Assembly: GCA_917880885.1 (NCBI GenBank)
Contig: OU862927.1
Span: 35,429,571-35,493,570 of the forward strand
Direction of reading: 5' to 3'
DNA from: Limnephilus marmoratus
Lineage: Eukaryota; Arthropoda; Insecta; Trichoptera; Limnephilidae
Length of the DNA stretch: 64,000 nt
The notes under the pieces are model-generated. The model saw only the letters and a program-made list of their open reading frames with translations, did no database searches and had not been told where the DNA came from. Position numbers and translations under genes: made by a program. Positions 13,301 through 19,640 of the stretch are shown one piece after another; the first letter of the stretch is position 1, and the number at the start of each line of letters is the position of its first letter.

Positions 13301-16300
13301 CTAATAACAGCACTAATAACTAACAACAACAAATAACTAATAACAAACAAATAACTAACGAAAATACTTTTGTAGAATCTAAAAACGTATCAGATTTGTT
13401 TTTGGTTTGCCACTTTGAGGTTTCTACAGAGCGTCTTCATATATACACATATATATTGTAACGTCATTGGTGATGAAAACTAAGATGAACGAAAATTAGT
13501 TGATCGAAAACGAATTGTGTTGATCTAAAATTCCCCACAGAAAAAAGTGCAATACCATGAAACCAAAGCTCACCCACCATTCATGGTTTTTGCTGCTTCA
13601 GACAAACAAACATATTCCTGCTTTATAGTCAAGACCGTAAGTAATATTTCAAAACTAAATATTAAATGATTACCTGTTCAGTTTGCTCCGTAATTTCTGT
13701 GTTAATAATTTCCTCATTTGTATCCTCATTGAAAATACTTCTAACATTTAATATATTATCACTGATGATGGGTTTACCATGAGAAGTATACCCACTGCTG
13801 CCTGAACTCAACTTCTTGTATTTCCTTGTATTCAACCGTGCCTTCTTTTTACACTTATTTTGTGTTGTCTTCTTGATACTTGTATTTTTCTTTTTACTTT
13901 TTGATAGCTCAGAGGTTTTACTCAATTCAGATTCATGAACGGGAGAAAGCAAAGGTTCAGAAAATTCAATGCGGCAATCTGTTCTTTCGACATCTCTATT
14001 ATGATTCGATATCTCTGATAGATTAAGTTCTTGATCGTTAAACAACTCCATATTATCCATTTGCGATTCAGATAAATTTTCCAACAGTTCAAAGTTGACC
14101 ATATTGTAATTATTTTGCGAATAATCTGCCAATATATCACAGTTTTTACTGTTGTTCGTTTCGACAAGCGACGGAAAATTTACAACATCGCTGACGCACG
14201 AATTATTCGCTTGCAAAGAATGCTCCTTTAAATAATCAAGTGGCTTGTCAAGAATTTTATCAGAAAACTTATCAAATACATTGCTGTTATCACGATTTTG
14301 TGTCGCAGCCTCTGAGTTTTCTAAATCAGTAAAAGGTATTGTAGCAGGTTCGCCATTGTGAAAAAAGAATTTGCTTCCTGTTGACTGAGTTTCATTACCA
14401 TTTAAAACAAACTCATTTGGTAACAAATTGCCACTTCCCGCTATATTTTCATCGAATGATGGTATGCATTTTTGTACATTACTCTCTTGTAACTCAGTTT
14501 CATTAGAAAAAATTGAACTTGTGATACTGTTACCATTGCTTTCTTCATTTCCACGGAGAAAGTTTTCCAAATTAAAACCACTTTCTTCCTCAGCTGATTC
14601 AAAAGAATCTAGATTATTTTCTTGTTTGATATTGTCTATGACTTTTGAAACAAATTTTTCATTCAATGCATTATTTTCTATGTTGCTAGTGTTGTAATTC
14701 GTTTCTATGGAATTTAAATTAGTAATGATTTGTATGGATTCTTTGGAGTCGATAGTATTGTTTGATGTGGTTCGTTTTATAGCACCAAATTGGGATTGTT
14801 TGATAGGAGATTGTTTTTCAGTCTTTTGAACAGTCTGAGAAATGGCATCTTTCGAAGTGGATGCCAAAGAATGCCTGGAATAACATATACTTTTATAATT
14901 TACTTACTTAAAAAGAAACTAAGAAATTATTTATGTGGGACATTATTTTTATTTGGGAAAATATTAAAAAACAAAGCATGTAATCAGAACTGCACATATT
15001 TCTATCAACAATGCGAATTTGTCAAATTCAACTCCCTCTCTTTTGTTTAGTATAGATACTTTTAAAAATAGAAAGGAAAATATTACTAAAAAGTATCTAC
15101 TAGTGCGACAAGTATAAAAAAAACTAACTAATTAACTAACCATCGCGCCGTTATCCGCAAGGGTAGGCAGAGAAGACGGACCGCCAAACAACTCGGTCTT
15201 GGCACACACTCTTTGCCTCACTCACATTCATACATTCTCTTCTATTATTCTGACTTTTGACATGGCCCGACTCAAGTATCTGATTCACTTGATCGTGCCA
15301 TGTCTTCCTCGGGCGTCCCCGACTTCTTCTACCATTCACATCCGCGTCATATATTCTTCTTACACTACTTTCTTCATTCATTCGCTCTACATGCCCAAAC
15401 CATCTGAGGGTCCCTTTCTTAATCTTACTCATCATGCTTACAACAGCCTTACATTCTTTGCGGATATCCACATTTCTCGCACGATCATACATTGTTTTAC
15501 CACACATGTGTCTCAGGGATGTCATTTCAAGTATAATTTGGCAAAAAAAGAGGGAGTTGTGGTCTATTTTTTTTTTTACATTAGCTCCACGCAGGAGACC
15601 CTGAGGAAAATAATTCCTCTCAGGGCCTATGTCATCGTTGGGGATAATGAGTTGTGGGTCTTTTTAGGGAAAGGAAGGTGAGGAAGTTCTGGGAAGGAAA
15701 AAGGTATGAGGGGTGGGTAGAAATCTGGGGGTCAATGTGTCCAGGAGTGACAGAAGTACAAATCTGTCCCTCTCACTGCGATGCAAGCCGATGGATCGAG
15801 AGAGTCTAGCTAGAGAGATCTAGATTAGGTCCCTTTAACCAGTCTCCACCGAATCGGCCCGCCACGTAGTAGGCGAGCAAACGCATTCTGTAAACACACC
15901 CCTGCTGTATCACCAATCGTAGCGAACCACTTGGGGTGACTTATGGTAGGGATGTTGGTTATCCAATAAAACGTTCCTAGTGCGGCGGTACCCGTACTTG
16001 CCTTCCAAGTTGTTGTCTAGGAGCGACATATGAATCTCTCCTACTGCGATGCAAGGCAATGGGTCGAGAGTCCGGCAGAAGAGGTCAAATGGTGGCTCAC
16101 CCCATGAATCCAGTCCCCCAATTATGGTGACCTATGACAAGTGTATGGCCCAAACGATATGAAACTTTACCTTTCAGTTGGCTGTGTGTTGAGTTCGAGT
16201 TTTTCCACGAGATCGCACAGTGGCACAGTCGAGGAACACTTTCCATCCAACGATTCACTTCTCTCCGAGGTTCCTCCATTTGTGGTTTGGGTAGATTTTT

Positions 16301-19300
16301 CTTTCTAAAATTTTATCAATAATAAATAATATGACCAAAATAACGGACGAATGGAATAATAGTTTGGACAATCATTTAATTTTTAACATCTTTTGATGCC
16401 TCAGAAGATTTCACAACTAAGCCCGCAGCATTACTGACTAGCGATGTGTCGGTTCAGCTGGAATAGGCTCTTGTACTCGGGTCCTTTGCGGGAAGCGGTT
16501 CCTACTCCTACTCCTTTCTAAAATCGACTACTCCAAGAGAACCCGGTCGCGGAACGCGGAACTCAGGCTCAGTCTCAAACCCGAAACTCCACCGGCCGGC
16601 CGAGTTTGCACTCCGCTCAACTCGCAAGTGCGAGTTCTCCTGGTACAGTGAGTAGTGAGTAGTAGGAACCCGAATGCCTCCACCGGCCGGCGTCTGGCTA
16701 CGGCTCTGGCTAGGTACGGCTCCGTTTGAACTCGTGCGTATCGGTCCGAGCCGCTCGCGAGTCGAGAGCAGTAATCGCGCATTCGAGTTCTTTTGCGCGC
16801 TCTTGCACCTAAGTACGGCTCCGTTTGAACTCGTGCGTCTCGGTCCGAGCGATTCGCGAGTCGGGAATGGCTCCCGGGACCTGCTCCAAGGACTCAAGTA
16901 CTTTTAAAAGGAAGCGTGTTTCGGAGGCCTCCGGCAAAATGCAGAACTTACCCATCTCTATTACTGACACTACTGTCGCAGTGCTTGGAACTCTACCAAA
17001 GGAAGTTGAGAGAGGAAGGAGATGGGAAAGAGAAAGGTTGTGAATGTTTTGTAATTATTTATGTCTTACTCCGCTTCTCGGTTATAATGGAATATGTGTT
17101 ATTCAAACAGTTAGATTTAGCTTTATTATCATGAAAAGTGAGTATTTATGTCGGGGGAGACGAAAAAATATGTTATATTTTTAATTTTGTTAAAATTAAT
17201 TCAGTTACGCGGTATACGCCATTATATTATTATCATTTTTATCTTACATTTCATAGACAATCAATCAATGCTGCCAATCATAGAAAAATATTATTGCCAT
17301 ATAAAACAATAATTTATTCATGTTATGAGTTGTATGACGGCCGGCGTAGTCCAGTGGTAAGGCTCTTGACTAGTACTCCGAAGGTCGCGGGATCGAATCC
17401 CGGCGTGGCAAATAAATTTTATTTGACTAATTTGTGTTTTTTCACAATTTATTCATTTAAAATAATATATTTACAATTTGGGAGGCGGGAATGGGTACCG
17501 CCGCCCCAGGAACCTTTATTGGATAACCAACACCTCTGCTATAGGTCACCCCAAGTGGTTCACTACGTTTAGTGATTTAGCAGGGGTGCCCGGGTTCATG
17601 GGGTGAGGTTTGTCTAGGTCTTGGAGGCGGATGATCAGGACATACTGAACCCCAGATTCCTACCCATCCCTTAAACCCTTTTCCTTCCCAGAACTCTCCT
17701 CCTTCCGTTCCTTAAAAGCTCCTCCACACAGCATCCCCAAAGATGACATAGGCCCTGAGGGAAATTATTTTCCTCAGGGCCTCCTGTGTGGAGCTCAGGT
17801 AAAAAAAAAAAAATATATATAGTATATTTGCGGCACGTTCCAGAGTTGAAGATACTCTCAGTATCGCCCTGGTGTAAGATCACCATTCAGAATTGAAACG
17901 TTGCTTGAAATGGCGTTAGCCGTGTTTGGTGACCAGATTGGAATAGCCAGGTACTTCTCCACCTCCCTCTTCCCCATCTCCTTCCCTTCCCCATTACCTT
18001 CAGCCTCACAACATACCCCAATTGGGGATGCCATAGTCCCACTGGCTCCAGACGGGAGCAGTTTTTTTTTTTTTTTTTTTTACAGTGAATACCGCACAAG
18101 AATCTCAACTGCTCCCGTCTGGAGCCAGTGAGACTATGGCATCCCCAATTGGGGTATGTTGTGAGGCTGAAGGTAGTGGGGAGGGGAAGGAGGTGGGGAA
18201 GAGGAAGGTTGGGAAGTACCTGGCTATTCAGATCTGGTCACTAAACACGGCTAAAGCCATTTTCAAGCAACGTTTCAATTCTGAATGGTGGTCTTACACC
18301 AGGGCGATACTAATAGTATCTTCCTTGGGACTCTTGAGCGGTATTCATGTAAAAAAAAAATAAAATATATATATATATATATATATATGAAGTGAATGCA
18401 TTATTGACAAGTTTGTACCTGTATTTATAACAGAAGAAAATGGAAAGAAATGTATTAGAATTATTACACATAGGTACCCATTAGACAAACCCCGCTTTGC
18501 CGAACAAACGATTCAAAACCTGGGATGTATAGGTATCTAAATTATGATGACATGCAGCTTTTGCAGCTTGAACCTCAATCCATTAATTTTAGGATTAATT
18601 CGAAGTAGGTAACTTTTATTTTTACTTTGACGAGAATTTATTTTATAGGATTGGTACTTTCGTCAAATGTCATATTTGACTGTCTATTGGTTAAAAAATG
18701 AATATTCCGAATTATCCATACATATCTGTGTATCGAACTTCGACAACACGAACGTCCCGTATTAACCGTGAGGTGGGCTTATACAATTTTATCAAAATAA
18801 GTTTATCTTTCTAGGATTGAGAGAGGAAGGGAAAGAGGAAGTGAATGCTTTGTGAACAAATTTAACGAAGCAAAGTTGACGAGGAGTTCATCTTCAAGCA
18901 TAGAGATTGGTAAATTTTGGGGATCGCTGGCAACGGTTAATACGCACTTTTTTTTTAAAAAACCTTTTGATTCACCTTAATTACATTAAAAGACAACTAT
19001 TTGCATTGGGGGAAGTGGAAAATATTTTTGTGTAACATGGTTTGTGATACAAAAGAAAGTGCCCCTTTATAACGCCTACTTGCGTCAAGGCAAGAAAAAC
19101 ATCCCAGTTTTCAAGTAGTTTAGCGGCTACGCTAGGTTTGTGTAACATGGTTTGTGATTCTGGCGTACAATCTCACAAGACGAAAGCTAATTTTAATTTT
19201 ACGTAATGAAATTTAGAATGAAATATTTTCCACTTCCCCAATGCAAATAGTTGCCTTTTAATGTAATTAAGGTAAATCAAAAGGTTTTTTAAAAAAAAAG

Positions 19301-19640
19301 TGCGTATTAACCGTTGCCAGCGATCCCCAAAAATTAATTAGAGATTTCACAAATCTTTAGAAGGCCTTAATCTTGCAGCAGATTGACAAAGACTGGACAA
19401 CATTGTGAGGCGGTTAAATAAGGAGCTACAGGAGGTACATTAATAAACTATGATACAAACCTTTCTATGGGTGCGCTCTGTTTTAATAAGAGGTGCTGTT
19501 TCAATGAACTGTTCCAAGGAGTAAATTTTACTTTTCATCTTGCGGTGTTTATATTTTAACAGTTTAATTTTGGCCTCCTGCTCGTGGATGATGTTTTGAG
19601 CCACCAACAACATCTTCATGGCCTTGTCTAGAGACGTCAT
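1327..19640 (-). CDS. Gene A: five-finger C2H2 zinc-finger protein
   Basis: Spliced minus-strand gene, rebuilt from eight coding exons: 19640-19461, 16304-16171, 14874-13674, 11174-10556, 9158-9007, 8795-8686, 3873-3754 and 1399-1327. Every junction is GT-AG and every phase matches, giving about 862 residues. If the 3873 exon is read through to TAA at 3750, the protein is 839 residues. The N terminus (about 1-48) is Lys/Glu-rich and probably coiled-coil. About 400 residues of Asn/Ser/Glu-rich, low-complexity sequence follow, with a basic patch near its end. Five C2H2 fingers close the protein, two of them split by introns. It lacks a ZAD. Likely a nuclear DNA-binding regulator; target unknown. 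Introns carry most of the transposons between 4 and 19 kb. Splicing was inferred by eye and no transcript was available. Confidence 0.75.
2212..2478 (+). repeat. Family A retroposon copy, 5'-truncated
   Basis: Plus-strand copy running from CCCCAAGTGGTTCACTATG to GAACTCATGTAAAAAAA. The poly(A) tail marks it as copied by reverse transcription. It lies in the last intron of gene A, directly before the tandem array. Confidence 0.75.
2584..3297. repeat. Tandem array, unit about 43 bp
   Basis: About fifteen head-to-tail units of a sequence containing TGCACTTCGTTTTTGATAAA, each followed by TGTTTTCRTAAYCCAATTTAA. About 90 bp of other sequence (2795-2888) breaks the array. Family A is inserted near its right end, and one diverged unit resumes at 3452-3492. 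Confidence 0.9.
3292..3450 (-). repeat. Family A copy inserted in the tandem array
   Basis: Minus-strand 5' part, ending GGCGGTACCCATTCCCGCC. Array units occur on both sides, so this copy is younger than the array. Confidence 0.7.
3754..3873 (-). CDS. Gene A exon 7, fifth zinc finger
   Basis: Begins after TTATTTTAG and restores HIR|THTKEQ across the intron. It carries C-x2-C-x12-H-x3-H (CSIC...RHERTH). The exon ends at an AA|GTAAGT donor that overlaps an in-frame TAA at 3752-3750. The protein may stop here, with an AATAAA about 50 bases beyond, or splice to 1399. Confidence 0.75.
3960..4030. other. Unassigned intron sequence
   Basis: A/T-rich stretch next to the truncated end of the repeat R copy. 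No feature was recognised. Confidence 0.4.
4031..4181 (-). repeat. Repeat R, inner part, split by a retrotransposon
   Basis: Matches 23490-23640: AGCAGAGCCC, then GGCACCGTTCGTGACACTG and GGGATGG.TATTGCAG. The rest of the copy resumes at 8472-8533 beyond the non-LTR element, so both halves were once contiguous. Confidence 0.8.
4393..7329 (-). CDS. Non-LTR retrotransposon ORF2: endonuclease-reverse transcriptase
   Basis: The 978 residues nick target DNA and copy the element RNA there (target-primed reverse transcription). APE-like endonuclease motifs are at QNIRS (27-31), TECW (56-59), YRSP (124-127), GDIN (156-159), DHIF (201-204) and TDH (221-223). Reverse transcriptase motifs are at YRPIS (534-538), FIDLQKAFDT (603-612), GVPQGSVLGP (661-670) and the catalytic FADD (692-695). 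A Cys-rich stretch (about 765-780, CSCPS) precedes KYLGIEID. No frameshift or stop was seen, and all the catalytic residues looked for are present, so the copy could be recent. Start ATG at 7329 lies 29 bases after ORF1. Confidence 0.92.
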   Translation of the reverse strand: MAKMDNTITTNLPNLSSIRNNFNIMHQNIRSINKNFDELQILIKSLNLNWDIIILTECWLTDKYYPLQIDKYVPYSTIMNYTKNDGVIVYIKEDIEADVREIGINNANCLRISIGNDTTILAIYRSPSTKNLEPFLNSLSCELSLLKNTKDVFIIGDINIDILENGHPKKYDYMQTLAYHGFESLIEEPTRVFNDSKTCIDHIFSKTNKKTQAIIYTTTLTDHYTIILSITKNNSYVNQNTKSLLTKSETNWENVKRELSMNDWTALLEKDDTDTAWSYFVEIIQHSILSNTKTTDKKVSHKNIHIKPWISQNIINSIRKRDELHRKVKINPYDVHTLRFYKRYRNTCKNVIRYAKETFYKNKIDECNNDSRKLWQIINEITNTKASHKDKNIKELNIDEIPTSFTKHPDKLLDFINNYFCNIGSNLANKIKQNSTTVENTMRNDDVNHENSLNIVKITSDEIRNIITSLNTNTSSGNELISSKSIKYLQNELIQPLTYLVNLSISKGVFPACLKIATIIPLYKNGPKNDISNYRPISILTPLSKILEKVIKKQVLTFLDTNKVLSPTQYGFRKNLGTGDAIANVTNTIIRKLDEGKKCLAVFIDLQKAFDTIDHKILYLKLKKNGITETTLNLLRSYLTGREQIVQIGKRKSKSLPIKFGVPQGSVLGPILFLIYINDLMNLPINGNIMSFADDTVIIFHEQDWTRTYKEAEHGLAVLQNWLKVNSLTLNVNKTKYLTFSKNKRGQPMNVHTLKLHECQNTFPQCSCPSISQTKSIKYLGIEIDENLQWNSHIDLTSKKLIKLIYFFKKLRNILSMRDLKRVYYALCHSRLEYGVIGWGSAASNHLKQLKMTQNCIIKTILKVPIRTSTTEIFKQFDVPSIQKIYAKNILVHHHKNDPEKETSHAHKTRAKQTDTLNIPKCNSSFGQRSSEFLAVKLYNKLPLSIKQFKTKNSYIMDIKCWLKELPENDLTSILKTS
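7359..8123 (-). CDS. Non-LTR retrotransposon ORF1: RNA-binding coiled-coil protein
   Basis: 254 residues. A heptad-rich coiled coil spans about 20-110. A compact domain follows, containing NSLEIAGIP, an EVIRVPDRR-type stretch and a C-terminal VWYKNGKVMIRKK, as in ORF1 proteins of L1- and CR1-like elements that coat the element RNA. There is no CCHC knuckle, unlike ORF1 of the element at 35.8 kb. The first Met-Met-Ser at 8123 is used as the start. The family is recognised from layout and motifs only. Confidence 0.75.
   Translation of the reverse strand: MMSSTRSKNQISDEKISMDKIIEYIDKKFETLKRDIFIKIESQTTETTKSIEFISAQYDEILKKIDVTNNLNQVIQTDFENIKKDMNEKNNIIKKLEIRLADIETMSKCNSLEIAGIPQKIREQPIEIIRKVAAAAGITIKHTDITEVIRVPDRRNGAPPKLLVTFSEKRQRDSLLDKKKEINYEEIKDLSTSQIFIGEELSPYHKEILWKTKQLAIEKKYQYVWYKNGKVMIRKKHEDKIIYIKHLDDMVKII
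8472..8533 (-). repeat. Repeat R, 5' end, beyond the retrotransposon
   Basis: Reads TTTCCACTACCTGAGCGATG and CACACTCCCTACGCT on the plus strand, matching 23645-23686. A short doubled TTTCCACTA marks the junction. Confidence 0.7.
8686..8795 (-). CDS. Gene A exon 6, fourth zinc finger
   Basis: Follows TTTTTCCTAG and ends ATTAG|GTTGGT. It contains the His pair of finger 3 (VKEHMANKH) and most of finger 4, a C-x4-C variant (CTYPDC). It ends in phase 2 (AG), which joins the A of exon 7. The open frame past the donor is intron. Confidence 0.85.
9007..9158 (-). CDS. Gene A exon 5, fingers 2 and 3
   Basis: Follows TTTTACCGCAG and ends GTCAAAG|GTAGGT. It completes the second His of finger 1, encodes finger 2 (CETC...RHTSSKH) and the Cys pair of finger 3 (CALC). 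Confidence 0.88.
9428..10435. mobile_element. Family C DNA-type repeat, interrupted by a Helitron
   Basis: Ends resemble each other in inverse: CATGACGTTATATATAATAA at the left and ATATGTATAACGTCATTG at the right, with AGAAATCTCAAA.GTGG.AAGCC just inside. The same sequence occurs inverted at 31005-31606 and in other copies. No ORF was seen. It fills the intron between exons 4 and 5 of gene A. Confidence 0.65.
10069..10409 (+). mobile_element. Non-autonomous Helitron 1
   Basis: Begins TCTCTACATATTATAAATTA after A and ends CAGCTAG before T, the A|TC...CTAG|T pattern of Helitrons. Its start matches the element at 47468. It sits inside the right end of a family C copy, whose sequence continues on both sides. 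Confidence 0.75.
10556..11174 (-). CDS. Gene A exon 4: acidic region and first zinc finger
   Basis: Follows ATATTTTAG and ends CACATGG|GTAGGT. The 206 codons are rich in Asp, Asn and Ser and end with finger 1 (CQMC-x12-H). Its second His is supplied by exon 5, since HMATH restores H-x3-H exactly. The frame is open to the acceptor, so the GTG at 11129 is not a start. Confidence 0.88.
11252..12446. mobile_element. hAT-like element, family D (long form)
   Basis: Terminal inverted repeats begin GGTGACCGGACAACTCAG (left) and AGTTCCATGACAACTCAG (right, inverted). They are flanked by an exact 8-bp duplication, GAAAAAAT (11244-11251 and 12447-12454), as expected for hAT. No transposase ORF was seen. 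A TTAA-flanked element (12012-12394) is nested inside. Short D copies are at 20011-20178, 41695-41859 and about 41866-42035. Confidence 0.75.
12012..12394. mobile_element. TTAA-flanked element, family E (piggyBac-like MITE)
   Basis: Bounded by TTAA at 12012 and 12391. The left end reads CCTCTTATTTGCCGCTCG. A second copy lies inverted at 25473-25851, also TTAA-bounded, with CCTGTCATTTGCCGCTCG at the matching end. TTAA duplication is the piggyBac signature. No transposase is encoded. Confidence 0.7.
12690..13095. mobile_element. Hairpin MITE H, split by a retroelement tail
   Basis: The left arm stops after TGCCGTGTTGCGCTA (12724-12738). The sequence restarts with TGCCGTGTTACACTA (12976-12990) and completes the hairpin to 13095 (CCCCAAAAACAAATAAC). 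Confidence 0.75.
12739..12975 (+). mobile_element. 5'-truncated RTE-like retroelement tail
   Basis: Encodes the end of an ORF (NWKELSQNRDEW, then AKTHQGF and stop at about 12948) and finishes with (GAT)n instead of poly(A), as RTE-clade elements do. It is flanked by a 15-bp duplication of hairpin MITE sequence with two mismatches. Clade assignment rests on the tail type and is tentative. Confidence 0.65.
13674..14874 (-). CDS. Gene A exon 3: large acidic, low-complexity exon
   Basis: Follows GTTATTCCAG and ends GAACAG|GTAATC. The 400 codons are rich in Asn, Ser, Glu and Thr, with a Lys-rich patch (KSKKKNTSIKK) toward the end, a candidate nuclear localisation signal. No known domain was recognised. 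It is open from the acceptor, so the TTG at 14867 is not a start. It needs two bases from exon 2 (AG|G), which that exon supplies. Confidence 0.85.
14881..15140. other. Intron of gene A, no feature seen
   Basis: AT-rich sequence between exon 3 and a retroelement relic. A GTAAGT-like donor near 14904 (minus) has no open frame before it. Confidence 0.4.
15143..15550 (-). pseudogene. 3' part of a non-LTR retroelement ORF
   Basis: The minus strand encodes LRWFGHVERM and RGRPRKTWHDQV, the usual C-terminal signature downstream of many insect non-LTR reverse transcriptases. It ends beside (GTTA)n tandem repeats. The catalytic part is absent. A related tail occurs at 55250-55345 on the plus strand. 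It lies in intron 2 of gene A. Confidence 0.75.
15556..16012 (-). repeat. Family A retroposon, nearly full length
   Basis: Minus-strand copy with T-run plus TACATTAGCTCCAC at the poly(A) end and GCGGCGGTACCCGTACTTG at the 5' end. It includes the central part missing from most other copies (15750-15890). Confidence 0.75.
16013..16130 (-). repeat. Second family A fragment
   Basis: Repeats the central and 5' landmarks of the neighbour (TACTGCGATGCAAGGCAATG, CACCCCATGAATCCAG), so two copies lie in tandem. Confidence 0.5.
16171..16304 (-). CDS. Gene A exon 2
   Basis: Follows AAAATTTTAG and ends ACTGAAAG|GTAAAG. Phase 0 in and phase 2 out, exactly what exons 1 and 3 require. The 44 residues (KEKSTQTTNGGT... 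ending LELNTQPTE) contain no motif. It was identified because the phase of exon 3 could not be met otherwise. Confidence 0.7.
16439..16960. mobile_element. GC-rich hAT-like element
   Basis: Exact 8-bp duplication TTACTGAC at 16431-16438 and 16961-16968. Inverted ends read TAGCGATGTGTCGGTTC and TAGAGATGGGTAAGTTC. The interior is far more GC-rich than its surroundings and holds two copies of a block containing ACGGCTCCGTTTGAACTCG (near 16714 and 16814). The open frames inside are not thought to be genes. Confidence 0.8.
17339..17411 (+). repeat. tRNA-derived SINE head or tRNA pseudogene
   Basis: Contains an A-box-like TAGTCCAGTGGTAAGG and a B-box-like GGATCGAATCC, with a good T stem (CGGG/CCCG). 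The acceptor and anticodon stems do not pair, so it is not an intact tRNA gene. It lies 65 bases upstream of a family A copy. Confidence 0.55.
17476..17812 (+). repeat. Family A retroposon, both ends present
   Basis: Runs from GGGAGGCGGGAATGGGTACC to GGAGCTCAGGTAAAAAA. Landmarks in order: TTTATTGGATAACC, CCCCAAGTGGTTCAC, GGGTGCCCGGGTTCATGGGG, AACCCTTTTCCTTCCCAG and TATTTTCCTCAGGGCC. It lacks the central block of the 15556 copy and encodes nothing. The family is probably mobilised by another element's machinery. Confidence 0.8.
17822..18358. repeat. Family B retroposon interrupted by an inverted family B copy
   Basis: A plus copy (17822-18060, continuing about 18320-18358 to CATGTAAAAAA) is split by a minus copy whose poly(A) is the T-run at 18061-18082. 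The result is a palindrome with arms of about 200 bp. Landmarks are GCGGCACGTTCCAGAG and CCAATTGGGGATGCC. An uninterrupted relative is at 28258-28545. Confidence 0.7.
18364..18391. repeat. (TA)n microsatellite
   Basis: Dinucleotide run directly after the family B poly(A) tail. Confidence 0.85.
18909..19338. mobile_element. Fold-back element 1
   Basis: Arms of about 115 bp: TTTTGGGGATCGCTGGCAAC at 18915 and its inverse at 19315. It is flanked by an 8-bp duplication TAGAGATT (18901-18908 and 19339-19346), suggesting a hAT relation. The loop holds ACATGGTTTGTG and AAGTAGTTTAGCGGCTACGC, also found in fold-back 3. It lies in intron 1 of gene A. Confidence 0.75.
19461..19640 (-). CDS. Gene A exon 1
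   Basis: Starts at ATG 19640-19638 (MTSLDKAMKMLLVAQ) and ends AGAAAG|GTTTGT in phase 0. The 60 residues look coiled-coil (Leu/Lys/Glu spacing) and end with a basic ERTHRK. Phase matches exon 2. Confidence 0.75.

Larger units (their letters stand above)
12455..13485. mobile_element. Family C-type repeat carrying a nested MITE
   Basis: The left part has GTAGAAATCTCAAAGTGGCA and the right part the inverted TGCCACTTTGAGGTTTCTAC, followed by ATTGTAACGTCATTGG. The hairpin MITE H (12690-13095) sits inside, and a retroelement tail sits inside that MITE. Between 13100 and 13390 an unassigned repeat (ACTACCGGTTTCAGAAGCAC) is included. Confidence 0.55.

Noticed and set aside
15199..15681. 160-codon plus-strand frame
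   Set aside because: Antisense to the retroelement ORF tail, whose protein motifs are on the minus strand.
16508..17043. Long frames in the GC-rich block
   Set aside because: High GC removes stops; the block is a hAT-like element bounded by a target duplication, and no motif was seen.
17339..17411. Functional tRNA gene
   Set aside because: Promoter boxes and T stem are good, but acceptor and anticodon stems do not pair.
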